Origin: Notholithocarpus densiflorus
Taxonomy: Eukaryota > Streptophyta > Magnoliopsida > Fagales > Fagaceae
Direction: 5' to 3'
NCBI GenBank assembly: GCA_030021035.2
Contig: JARYZH020000250.1
Coordinates: 337,413-401,412, forward strand
DNA length: 64,000 nt
Shown here: positions 20,987 through 31,690 of the stretch, piece by piece
How the letters are laid out: each line of letters opens with the position of its first letter
How positions within the stretch are numbered: position 1 is the first letter of the stretch
The notes under the pieces: generated by a model
Told to the model about the DNA's origin: nothing
Database searches by the model: none
What the model saw: only the letters and a program-made list of their open reading frames with translations
Position numbers and translations under genes: made by a program

Positions 20987-22390
20987 GGCTACTATAGTTG
21001 CATCCAGGTAGGAAATGAAGCCACACTAATTGGCTCCCTTCTAAACTTTTTCTTAATTACAAAAAGAAATTATGAATCGGGAAATTATTATTTCGTACTC
21101 ACTAATTTATACGTTGTATATATAATTTATACGTTGTATATATAACGTTCGCACTTTCACACTAAAATCCACAAGATTTATTAATATCCTCATTTAATAT
21201 ATGATGAAACATGATATGTACAAAGAGAGTATATAATATAAAGGATTTACTAATGTGTGCCCTTAAGGCATACATTAGTAAACCATTTTAGAAAATTTTT
21301 TATAAAAAAATAATTACCTATTTTGACAATTTTTTCAACCCTCTATAAAAATTTTCCTAAAATCAATAGTGTGTGAAACCATCAAAGCACAAAATGAGTT
21401 ATTTTTCCACTGTCCTGTCCTTGATTGAATTTCCACTGTCCTTTCCTACATATTACCTGTAGGCTAGTCTTGTTTTGGACCAAAATGCAAAGAGAAAACT
21501 TGACTTCTCAGATTTTTTTTTCCCTTCCCACGTTCAACGCATCAAATCACTCCACTTATTTAGTTTGAAAAGACTGTCCAACCAGCCCATTTTTATTTTT
21601 AATTTTTTTTAAGAATCTCCAACCATTCCCACTTTTTTGATAAACGCAGCCACTCCCACTTTTTATTTGACTGGAAGAGTTGCCATCTAATTTACATCAT
21701 GTAAATCTTAATTATTTAAATTAATAAAACCCTCTTATCTTCTTCTGAAATTTTTTTTTTAAAAAAAAAAGTAAAAAAAGTCATATCTAATTTAGGTACA
21801 TTCATTATACCAAAAATGCAAATTGAACTTGATTTGACAGATTTTTGGGTGAAAAGGATATAAATTATATTAAAACAAATTGAGAACTACAAAGTCACTA
21901 AGGTATCCCTTACCACATTCAGCACATCAGTAGGTTCTAATTAACTCAATTAATAAAGTTTTTTATGGTTGAATAAAAGTTTAATGGTTTAATCTCCGTC
22001 TATACTAAAAACCAATTAGTGTCTTAGTCTGATAATAAAAATTTATTATCAATTTATAAATTAAAACTCTCTAAAAAAAATTCAACGCATCAAATTATAA
22101 CATGCATAAAAAAAAAAATAAAAAAAAAAAGGGCTTATTTGGGGTGGTAGGAGACTGTTAAGCATGTCATAATTTGAGTCATATCAACTATCAAGTGTAG
22201 GAATATTCGTTGCACCAAAATGCAATTTGAAAACTGCAATTTGATTTGAATTGAATTTATGAAAAGTAATCTCTACACCCACACAAATAGAATTTCCTGT
22301 CATTTGATGATAGAATGTTTGAAAATTGGAGGAGCTCCAGACAAGAGACCTTCTCGTTGGGTTCCAGGTAAGCAGAACTTAAATTTATAA
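20987..22390. other. AT-rich DNA, no supported gene
   Basis: Contains TA-rich and homopolymer stretches and a segment (21525-21665) resembling 1385-1560, sharing phrases such as CCCACGTTCAACGCATCAAATC and CCAACCAGCCCATTTTTA with small differences. A further phrase near 22005-22040 resembles 1800-1835. No credible reading frame. Confidence 0.5.
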
Positions 22391-22397
22391 TGCTGTC

Positions 22398-22586
22398 TTA
22401 AATGTTTCCCAAGCTGCCAACCATTTCTTGTTTGAGAAGAGGAATGAAAGTTCCCACTGGTAGGAGGAAGATGTTAAAGAGGAAGTCGATGAATTCCCTG
22501 CCTGCTTCAGCGAAGAGAACTCGGTTACTCCTTTTATCTATGAAGAGCTTCAAGCTCATTTTGGAAGATGCCATAGCTGTTTGCAT
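22398..22586 (-). pseudogene. DUF674-family gene fragment (N-terminal exon)
   Basis: The - strand encodes MQTAMASSKMSLKLFIDKRS followed by NRVLFAEAGREFIDFLFNIF and LPVGTFIPLL, then a stop after VGSLGNI. Plant DUF674 proteins (a family of unknown function, often tandemly duplicated) begin just this way: a short start, a K-L-x-I-D strand, VLFAEAGKDFVDFLF and LPVGT. Family members run several hundred residues with repeated domains; only about 60 residues remain here. The likely true start is the MASS at residue 5. It is the only host-gene-like coding trace in the window that I can name. Confidence 0.6.
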
Positions 22587-22659
22587 TTTTCACTGATTTT
22601 GAAAATTTGATGTGGCTATAAGGGCAATGACACATCACACGTGGGGAAGAGGAATGGTC

Positions 22660-23073
22660 GAAATAAAAGATTGCAGCTGCATGCATGCCAATGTTAGCTA
22701 TCCCATGAAAGCACCTGTAGTGGGAAGGAGCGAAATTAAATCTGATGTACTGCTCAAATAGTATCTATGTCTTGCGTTCCAGATTGCTCATACCGTGGTT
22801 GCCCATCTCTCCAAATCCAACGGGCTAAGCTTCTGCTGCATCTGTTTGAAGAGAAGGAAAAAATCTGTAGCTTCGTTCCTGCATTTCTGAATTCGTCCCT
22901 TGAACAGACCCCACACATTTTGTGCAAACGGGCACTCCCATAACAGATGGCTATTGGTCTCAGGTTGTTGATGACAAAACTTGCAGGTCGGCCCGACTCT
23001 AACTCGCTTCTTGTGCAGATTATCACGTGTGGGTAAGCAGTTGGAACATGCCCTCCAGATGAATGTACACACT
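22660..23073 (-). pseudogene. LINE (non-LTR retrotransposon) 3' fragment with RT zinc-binding domain
   Basis: The - strand reads MCTFIWRACSNCLPTRDNLH and onward to a CKFCHQQPETNSHLLWEC motif, the CxxC/HxxxxC zinc-binding region that follows reverse transcriptase in plant LINE ORF2 proteins, then LERWATTVWAIWNAR. Upstream RT is missing because the copia element starts at 23074, immediately before the fragment in its own direction. Stops follow near 22700. It is a truncated, inactive relic. Confidence 0.7.
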
Positions 23074-23103
23074 TGTTAGAATTATGGCCCTTAAAAACAA
23101 TAT

Positions 23104-23563
23104 TGATGAAGTGCAAATTCGTCAATCGAAGTGAATGCATCTAGATGGAGCCAAGCCCTCGTCTCTATAACAGTAGAAATGGTATGGTGGCTCCCTCAGA
23201 GTGGTCACCGGTGTGGTGTCTACCACAACGCCTCCGATGCCAAAGTTAGTATAAGGAAGCTCTAAAAAATAAAGTAATGTAGTGGAATAACAACAAGTAT
23301 TTCTGAGTGTCTCTATGTACCTTATGTTGGTGCTAGGAGGGTTGTATATATACATTCCCGTAGCTCCTAATCGTTGTGGCTGTTATGGTGGCTTTAATGC
23401 CTCTTTTGGTAACGCCTCATGGTCAATCATGTGAGCTTTGATGGCTTTCAACGGTCTGTACAGTTGTCCTTGTAATCGTCCGAGACATTTATTTGACTGC
23501 ATTGAATGGCTTCTCTATCTTCGTCAGTAATGTGGCCACTTTGTCGGAGGGACCTGGTTGATT
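23104..23563 (-). repeat. gypsy2 3' LTR, missing its U3 end
   Basis: Reads TGATGAAGTGCAAATTCGTC from the + side and matches the right LTR up to GACCTGGTTGATT. The last roughly 70-75 bp seen in the right LTR (32080-32153) and the polypurine tract are absent here. It also holds about 65 bp (23440-23505) missing from the right LTR, where a short direct repeat ATGGCTT flanks the gap. Confidence 0.85.
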
Positions 23564-24071
23564 TCTATGGTCGTCACGACGTGTCATGACAATCACAAAA
23601 GATGAAAGGTCTATGGGCTGTACGTGGCTCTTGGGATTTCACTCCATATTAAATGCATAGTGGCGGCGCCACACGCGCTGTGGCCACATGGCACGTTTTG
23701 GTTAGTGGAATTAATGCTCCAATTGTGTGACACTTGGGGTTTCCCGCTGAATTTCATTTTTTTGTGCCTTGATTTTTAAACTTCTCCACTCTTCATTTTC
23801 TCTTTCACTTTTCCCAAATTCCTAATCATCGCTCTGAGTATTTTCTTCTTCAACCTTTCTTTGTGATTCTTCTCCGAATTGGTGCGTGGCTGAGTTTTCT
23901 ACATTTTCTTTTGAGGTATGTCTTTCTTCTTTCTTTCTACTTCTTTTCTCTTTTTGGTGTAGACATAAACTATGGTGAATTTCTGATTTTCTCTCCCTTT
24001 TCTTTTGTGTTTGTTTTTAGGTTTCGGGATTTTTAGGATTTATCTTTTTCCCTTGGTTTTCTGGTTTTTCC

Positions 24072-26204
24072 ATGGTTAGTGGCTCTGAGGTAAGGATAGC
24101 TTGTCCCTCAATTTCTTTTCTTTTTGCAGGTTTAGAGGGGTCTTTAGGGGTTTTCCCACACCTTGAGAATTTCGTTTTTGAGGGTAACAGTCTGAGCATT
24201 GCATTGGCCGATTTGTTGCCTTTGCTTCGTCAATCAATTGATTGGTTCAAGAATTTGGTGAGAGAGCGAGAGATAATGTCTGAGGTTAGGTTTAGTGAAC
24301 TCGAGACTGGGTTATCGTCTAGCGGCGACCTAGTGGAGGGAGATATAGCCGTCTCTACCCTTCGAGAAGTTAGGGCTTTCCACGCCCTCGAGGAGGTGTG
24401 TGGGCTGGATGTTGATACATTAGGTAGGTTTAAGGATAGGTTCCAATTCCCAGAGTGAATTAGGGTTCGTCTGCCCAGTGAAGAGGATCGGGCCTGTCAC
24501 TTCTTCCCTGGGGAGGTATGCTTTTACGAGTCTACCTTCGTCTGTGGGTTGAGGTTTCCTGTCCATCCATTCCTCATGGAACTGTTAGACCATTTTGGTA
24601 TTGCTCTTGGGCAACTTATGCCCAATTTATGCCCAACTTATGCGCAATCCATTCCTCGTCTACTTGTATCGCTTGAAAGCTTCCAAGGAGCATGGGTACT
24701 ATGAATTGGTGCCTTAGGAGAGGAGGACCAGGATCGTCAGGGGTCTACCTTCGTCTTTCAGGTATTGGAAGTCCAAGTTTTTCTTTATGTCCGGGGACGA
24801 CTTTAAGACTCCTTCCAGCGGGGTTTGGGGTGATCTCCTAAGGTTGCTTCGTCGATGGGGAACCCCAACCTTAGGTGCGTCATTATTTCCTCTCGTCGTT
24901 TGAGTTTTGTTGCGTTTACTCTTACCGTCACTAACTCCTTCGTTCCTTGTTTTGCGCAGTTAAGAGACGACCCAAGCTTAAGAGCAGGTATAAAGAGCGG
25001 GTGGAGAAAGCAATCGAATATGCGAAGACGATTGAAGACTGAGACGATCTGGTGGACCCACGGACTCTCGCCTTCTATTGTCTTGGTTTAGAGCCTTCTG
25101 CCTTCGTCCTTCACAACATTGATATTGAGGAAAAAAAGAGTAAATGTTAGGTTCGTCAATATTGATTCTCTTGTATATACTTGCTTTTTTTTTTTTTTTT
25201 TAACAAGTGTTTTCCTCTTTGTAGAAATGACGACCAAGTTCAACAAGGACATGTATGCGAAGATGAGGTCAAAGAAGGACGAGCCATTGTCCAGCATTGG
25301 GAAGAGAACGATGCACGTCACAGGGAAGGGCCCCTCCGTAACACCAACTGTCTCCGTCACTCCCATTGTCTCTGGCACTGAGACGGTGAGGACGGCTTCT
25401 CCAGCCACTTCGGTTGAAGAGATCCCTACTCCCGCCTCTAAAAGGCCTTGCTTATCTAACAAAGAGAAGGAGAAGGTTGATTCTCGCTCGTTTACCATCT
25501 GGGACGACTAGTGACTGGCGATGGAAAGGGCACACAGGGCCGTGACTGCTGAGGACTTGAAGGTTTTTTCCGGCGAGCCCTTCAACGAGGTTACGACTCG
25601 CCACGTCTATAAACTTGTTTAGGTAAAGTGCTTGTGCAACTTTTAGTCTCTTTCTTTTTCTTTCTCATTGTACAGACGGCTTCAATTTTCTTTTCAGGTG
25701 TTGGGGGAGAGTCTTCATATTACTTCTGAGTACCTCACTAAGGAGGCCAAGGTGGCGTCTCTAACATCCAGGATAGAGGCTTTGGAGGCGGAGAATTCCA
25801 CACTGAAGAAGAAACTCATCGACTCTATGGACGAGGCCAACACCTTAAAGGAAAAAGTCAAGACCTTGAGTGACGACCTCAGAGCATAGCGTCAGCTGAC
25901 CCTGGAGAAAGGCGAACAACTTCTGGGTGCCAAAGAGAAGCTCAAAACCATTGCTGCTAAGGCAGTTGAGGCTTTCCAGCAGACTGACGAGTACAACACA
26001 GTCCTTTTCAACTGGTACTTCAAGGGTTTTGAGCTTCTGAGGAGGTACCTTGTCAAGCATCCCACCAGAGTGGATTTGGAGAACTTAGATTTGGAAGAGG
26101 TGGATAAGGAGATGGCGGTTGATGAAGCTTCCCAGTCCTCAGCTCCAGAAGGTGATCCTCCTGAGAGTGCCCCCACCAGAGATGACGCCGCCGCCGATGC
26201 TTGA
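24072..26204 (+). pseudogene. gypsy2 antisense spliced gene (Tat-type aORF)
   Basis: The counterpart of the gypsy1 antisense gene, here on the + strand. Predicted exons are 24072-24874, 24960-25139, 25225-25622 and 25698-26204, with donors GTGCGT, GTAAAT and GTAAAG and acceptors GCAG, GTAG and TCAG at the same protein positions as in gypsy1. It starts MVSGSEVRIACPSIS. Exon 1 includes VHPFLMELLDHFGIALGQLMP and WKSKFFFMSGDDF. Exon 4 is a coiled coil (VLGESLHITSEYLTKEAKVA onward) ending in an acidic tail and TGA. In-frame stops in every exon mean this copy is dead. The promoter presumably lies at 23600-24070, beside the 3' LTR. Confidence 0.8.
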
Positions 26205-26694
26205 ACCTATCACTTACAAAAAATTCCTTTCTCCTTTTTTTTTTTTGGGTGCCCGTTATGTTTTGGGCCTTTTGTAAGTCTAATTCCAGGACAATTTTTT
26301 CTTTTTAATCTGCTTTGAGAACAATACCTTTGGCTCAGTGTTTATGGGCCTTTGGTTTAGATGTAAAAACAATGGCAAATGCCCGCTGTTTTTGGGCTTA
26401 AATTAAATTAGCAATTGCATACTTACTTGCTTGTGATTTTTGTTCTTGTAATTTTTCTTTCTGCGTCGATGCTTGGCAAAGAATTTTTAGTTGTGACCCT
26501 TTCTTTTCTTTGTCAACAATTTGTTCCCGTCTACGCGGGTTCTGTTACTTAGTTGATTCCCTGCGACTCATACCTTCTCAAGGGTTCTTGTCGAGGGTTT
26601 TGGTGAACTGGTCGAGAGCTTAGATTCAGCCTGAGCCTTTTTCAAAAGGTGCTCTCTCTTGAACAGGTTTGTTGCAAGGTTCTTGTCTTTCGGT
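26205..26694. other. gypsy2 spacer downstream of the antisense gene
   Basis: T-rich presumed 3' untranslated sequence (repeated TTTGGGC/TTTTGGGCTT phrases) leading into the tandem array. No coding signal. Confidence 0.45.
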
Positions 26695-26960
26695 TTCGTC
26701 AGTAACTTACATCCGTCTAGCTGGAATCTTGTTACTTAGTCATTTTGTCCTTTTCTTTTTGTGACTTACACCCTTTTAGGGATCTTGCCATTCTTTTGGC
26801 TTCGTCAGTAACTTACATCCGTCTAGGCGGAATCTTGTTACTTAGCCATTTTTTTCTTTTCTTTTTGTGACTTACACCCTTTTAGGGATCTTGTTATTCT
26901 TTTGGTTTCGTCAGTAACTTACATCCGTCTAGGCGGAATCTTGTTACTTAGCCATTTTTG
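26695..26960. repeat. gypsy2 106-bp tandem repeat, about 2.5 copies
   Basis: TTCGTCAGTAACTTACATCC recurs at 26695, 26801 and 26907. Each unit carries GTCTAGGCGGAATCTTGTTA and GTGACTTACACCCTTTTAGG, the reverse complements of the gypsy1 array words. It lies at the same place, between the 3' ends of pol and the antisense gene, with a longer T-rich insert per unit. Confidence 0.88.
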
Positions 26961-27099
26961 GGCAATTTTTATATTACAAGATCTGCTCTCATTAAAACAT
27001 TGGTTGAATAGTTCTTTTTATTGCTTTTCGAGAAAGGGTACAATTGTCTGTTACATCTATTGGTGGTATTTCTTCAAGTGCTTAATGTTCCATGGAAAT

Positions 27100-27550
27100 T
27101 ATCTGATATGATCCTCCGTGAAATCCCGAACCTGCAAATTATGTTCTTCCACACGAAGTTTTGGATTTTGGCTTCAGTGATGGTTGCTAGTGACTCTGCT
27201 TCAACTCACTTTGTGAAGTAATCAATGGCGACTAGTAGAAATTTTACCTGTCCTTTACCTTGAGGCAACGGGCCGACGATGTCGATTCCCCATTGTGCAA
27301 AGGGCCAGGGGGAGGATATCATCGTCAGTCTTTCTGCTGGAAGGCGTTGGACATTCCCAAACCTTTGGCACTTGTCGCACTTCTTGATGAGCTCATTTGC
27401 ATCTACCTGCATCGTAGGCCAGAAATAACCTGTTCTGATAACTTTACTTACCAGTGATCTAGGGCCTGCATGGTCTCCGCAAACTCCTTCATGGATCTCC
27501 TCTAGAATATATTTGGCTTCTTCTTCATCCACACACTTCAGGTAAGGCAT
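27100..27550 (-). pseudogene. gypsy2 integrase remnant
   Basis: The - strand encodes the zinc-binding segment (EEIHEGVCGDHAGPRSLVSK, then CDKCQRFGNVQRLP) and the start of the catalytic core (WGIDIVGPLPQGKGQVKFLL). It stops after VAIDYFTK and, past the stop, reaches the region of the second catalytic aspartate near 27100. There it jumps directly to sequence homologous to the very end of gypsy1 pol. About 0.6 kb, including the catalytic glutamate and the C-terminal domain, is gone. Confidence 0.82.
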
Positions 27551-27634
27551 GGAAAAGCCTCTCTTGTATAGTGTATCATTTAGGATTGTGAACCTAACTG
27601 CTCTCTTCCTGAACTTTCTGGCCTCCTCGATGTC

Positions 27635-30450
27635 TTAAGGGAGGTGCCCATCCTGGAGAAAGGATATGATTGGTGTCATCCAGCTACCTATGCTCTGGAT
27701 TGCGAATGTGGGGATTTCCTCGATGCTGGGGCATTTCTGGACTTCCATCACCAAGCCCATGCTTGCCGCTCCTCCTTCCGACGATGCTAGCTTCGCGACT
27801 TCGTCTGCTATCATGTTCTGGCTTCTGGGGATCTGCACAAATTCCACTTTATCAAATTCCGGAGTCAGATGCTTCGTCAGCTTGAGGTATTTCTGCATTC
27901 TTTCCTCCTTTGCTTCATATTCTTCCTTAATCTGCCCTATCACCAGCTTTGAATCACTCTGGACTAGCAGGTTCTTAGCTCCGAGTGCCTTTCTGAGTTT
28001 CAATCCCGTCAGTATTCCTTCGTACTCGGCCTCGTTATTGGTGGCTGGGAATTTCGGTTGAACTCCGTATTTGAGCACTTCTCCGTTAGGGGCGATTATG
28101 ACGACCCCTACTCCCCTTCTCTTTTGGGCCGATGAACCATCGGTCTGTATTGTCCACCATTTTGTCTCCCATTCTGTCTCGTTGGTGAGGCTGTCCTCGT
28201 CTGGGCTGGTGAACTCAGCGATGAAGTCCGCTAGGGCTTGTGCCTTAATGGCTGTCCTAGGGTGGTACTCAATGTCGAACTAGCTGAGTTCAATTGCCCA
28301 CTGGATCATTCTCCCTGCTGCTTCAAGCTTGTCCATGGACTTCTTGATGGGTTGATCTGTCATCACCAGGATGGGGTTCGCCTAAAAGTATGGTCGCAGT
28401 TTGCACGAGGCTAGTATTAACGCGAATGCAATCTTCTAGACCCTTGGATACTTGGCCTCAGCACCTTGGAAAGCTTGACTGACGTAGTAAACTGGGAGCT
28501 GCGTCTTGCCCTCTTCTCGAATCAGGGCTGCCTCACGACCGTGGCTGATACTGCCAGATATAAATATAAGTTTTCCCCTTCCTTGGATGGACTCAAAAGG
28601 GGTGGATTGCTCAAGTAACGTTTGAGTTCCTGAAACGCTGCCTCGCATTCGTTAGTCCAGGCGAAAGCCTGCTTTAATGTCTTGAAGAAGGGTAAGCACT
28701 TGTCCGTCACTTTAGAGACGAACCTATTGAGTGCCGTAATCCTTCCTGTGAGCTTTTGGACTTCTTTGACGGTCTTGGGTGATGTCATGTTGAGCATGGC
28801 CTGTACTTTCTCCTGATTTGCTTCTATCCCCCTTTGGGACACCATGAATCCCAAGAACTTCCCCGAGGCTACATCGAAGGCACACTTGCTAGGATTCAAC
28901 TTAATCTGGTATTGTCTGAGGGTGACAAACGTCTCCTTCAGGTCGTCCAGATGGGCAAGTTCTTCTCCACTCTTGGCGAACATGTCATCCATGTACACCT
29001 CCATATTCCTGCCAATCTGCTTGCTGAACATCTTGTTCACTAACCTCTGGTAGGTTGCTCTTGCATTCTTCAGCCTGAAGGGCATCACCTTATAGCAATA
29101 GAGCCCTTGACTTGTGACGAAAGCAGTTTTTTCTTGATCTTCTTTAGCCATTTTTATTTGGTTGTACCCTGAGAAAGCATCCATGAACGTCAGCAACTTA
29201 TGCCCAGCCATAGAATCCACCAGCTGGTCTATCCTTGGTAGAGGGAAACTATCTTTCGGGTAAGCTTTGTTCAGGTCCGTAAAATCCACACACATTCTCC
29301 ATTTCCCATTTGCTTTCTTCACTAGTACGACGTTGGCGAGCCAATCAGGATAGTAAACTTCCGGGATAAAGCCTGCTGACAATAGTTTATTAACCTCGTC
29401 TGTAATTGCTTGGTTCCATTCTGGGGCGAAGACTCGTCGTCTTTGCTGGATGGGCTTTTTCTCTGGGTCCACGTTCAGCTTATGCTGGATGACTTCTAGG
29501 GATATGCCTGGCATGTCCTCGTGACTCTATGCGAAGACGTCCAGGTTTTCTTTGAGGAATTGGACGAGCCTTGCTCTCATCTCGGGTCTTAGTGTCGTCC
29601 CTATTCTTGTCATCCTAGTTGCTTCTCCTTCGACCAATTCCACTGTCTCTAGGGCTTTCACTTTATCTTCTTCTTTCTCCTTGATCATCCATGTATGGTT
29701 CTCCTTTGCAGCCAACACGGCCTGGTAGCATTCCCTGGCTAGGACCTGATCTCCTTTTACCTTGCCGACACCATACTCAGTTGGGAACTTTACCTTTAGG
29801 CAATAGGTGGACGTGGCTGACTTCCATCAGTTGAGCGTAGGCCTCCCAATAATCACATTGTAAGATGATGGGCAATCTACCACCAAGAAGTCTAACTGAT
29901 GGGTTAACTGCCTCAGGTAGGTCCCCACTGTTACTGTCAACGTCACTATGCCCTTGGGATATACTCTGTCCCCACTGAAACTGACAAGGGGGGAGTCAAA
30001 TGGGCGTAGTCTTCTCAGATCTAGCTTCAGCTGCTGGAAAGCGAGAAGGTAGATGATGTCTGCGGAGCTTCCATTGTCCATGAGGATTCTCTTGGTATTG
30101 AATCCTTCTATCGTGAGCATTATGACTAAGGGGTCATTATGAGGCTGCTTCACTCCCCTTGCATCTTCCTCGTTGAAAGACATGTCCTGGTCCGTCCATC
30201 TCTGCTTAAGTAGGGGTATCATGTGGACGCTGTTCACCTGCCTCTGACATGCTTTCCAGAAGGATCTAAATGACCCGCCTGTGAATGGCCCTCCTGCGAT
30301 CGTCTTTATCTTCCCGATCACATTCTGTGGAGGATGGGACGTGTTATCTTCGTCTCTGGGCGAGGACTCGCGTTGGTTTTTGTTACCGTCCTTGAACCTG
30401 CTAGACTCCATTTTCTTCACATACTTTTGCAGTTTTCCTTTCCGTATCAA
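27635..30450 (-). pseudogene. pol: gypsy2 protease, reverse transcriptase and RNase H (broken)
   Basis: Protease (RILMDNGSSADIIYLLAFQQ) lies in 29827-30450, a linker follows to 29527, and the best preserved RT is a 330-codon stretch (28522-29514) with MCVDFTDLNKAYPKDSFP and an intact YMDDM catalytic box. RNase H is split: the first part ends at a TAG (28382-28384) after the PYF motif. The second, 27635-28078, has NNEAEYEG, LLVQSDSKLV and MIADEVAKLA, the three acidic motifs of RNase H. Stops at N-stop-WK, A-stop-SHED and the PYF position fit single C-to-T or G-to-A changes. Not functional as a polyprotein. Confidence 0.9.
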
Positions 30451-30459
30451 CTCCTCTAT

Positions 30460-31614
30460 CTACTCCTTTAGGTCTCGGCAATCTTCTGTGTAGTGGCCAT
30501 GATCCTTGTAAAACCGGCAGTACTTCTTCTTGTCACGTACGTTAGGGGATGAATGTAATGGCCTTGGCCACTTGAGGTAGTGCTCATCCTTAATCTGCGT
30601 CAAAATTTTGTCAACAGGCATAACTAGAGGGGTGAATTTTACCGTTCTAGGAGTTTTTTCGTCTTTCCTTTTGCCTTCGTCACTGGTCCGATGATCTAGA
30701 CGCTCCCTTTTTTGTCCTCTACGATCGTCCTTCTTCCTTCCCTTGTCTCCCGGCTTTTCTACGTCCCTTATGGCTGCTAATGCATCTTCAGCATTCATGT
30801 ATTTTTGTGCCTTTAGGAGCATCTCTGCCATCGTCTTAGAAGGATTCTTTGCGAGTGAAACCACGAACTCTCTGGACTTCAGCCCTGCCTTAAAGGTCGT
30901 CAACTGCACTTTGTCATCAGTGTCATCTACCTCCAGGGTCTCTCGAGTAAAGCGTTTCATGTACGACCGCAGGGTTTCCTTCTCCCCTTGTCTAATAGTG
31001 AGTAAATGGTCCACTGGCCTCTTAGGGTGTTGTCCTCCAACGAAGTGGAGCAAAAAGGCGTTGCTCAACTGCTCGAAGCTGTCGATGGATGAAGTTGGCA
31101 ATTTTGTGAACCACTCCCTTGCAGCTCCTTTGAGAGTAGTAGGGAAGGAACGACACAGTATTTCGTCAGGAGGCTATTGGAGACCTAGTGTCGTGTTGAA
31201 GGTGTTGAGGTGGTCCTGGGGGTCCTGAAGTCCGTCAAACGGCTCAAGCTGAGGCAACCGAAATTTCGACGGCACTGGGCATTCCAAGACCGCCGTAGTG
31301 AAGGGAGAGTCTGTTGCCCTAACCATTCTATCCAGGCTCCGATCTATTTTCTCTTTAATGGCGTTCCTCAATTCGTCCATCTCCTTCCTCATCTCTCGAA
31401 GAAGATCTGAGTTCTATTCATCTGGAGTAGTAGGCCCTCGGCGGTCACTTCTTCTATGGCTATCTCCCTCATCCTCCTGGTTGGCTCTAGACCGATTCTC
31501 CTCATGTTGAAGCCGTAGTCTCATTTCCTAATTCTGCCTGGTGTGCTCTTCAACGGTGGCCACAAGAGCTTGGACTTGCTAAGCTAAGGCTGCTGAATCT
31601 TGGTTGGACTCCAT
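30460..31614 (-). pseudogene. gag: gypsy2 gag (broken)
   Basis: Starts MESNQDSAALA, then a stop. The rest is recognisable with few further stops: a charged N-terminal helix region, FRLPQLEPFDGLQDPQDHL, REWFTKLPTSSIDSFEQLS, then a 213-codon open segment (30460-31101) with the capsid core and a knuckle YCRFYKDHGHYTEDC. A TAG follows DLKE where gypsy1 keeps a glutamine. The start is taken by homology to gypsy1. Confidence 0.86.
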
Positions 31615-31668
31615 CTGAATATAGAAGTTGACAGAAACTACGTTTTCGAATCTGAGTACGAAAATGTC

Positions 31669-31690
31669 GTTCCCACAGACGGCGCCAAAC
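31669..31690 (-). promoter_or_regulatory. gypsy2 primer-binding region
   Basis: On the - strand GTTTGGCGCCGTCTGTGGG follows the LTR directly. It is better preserved than the gypsy1 site and marks the inner LTR border. Confidence 0.7.
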
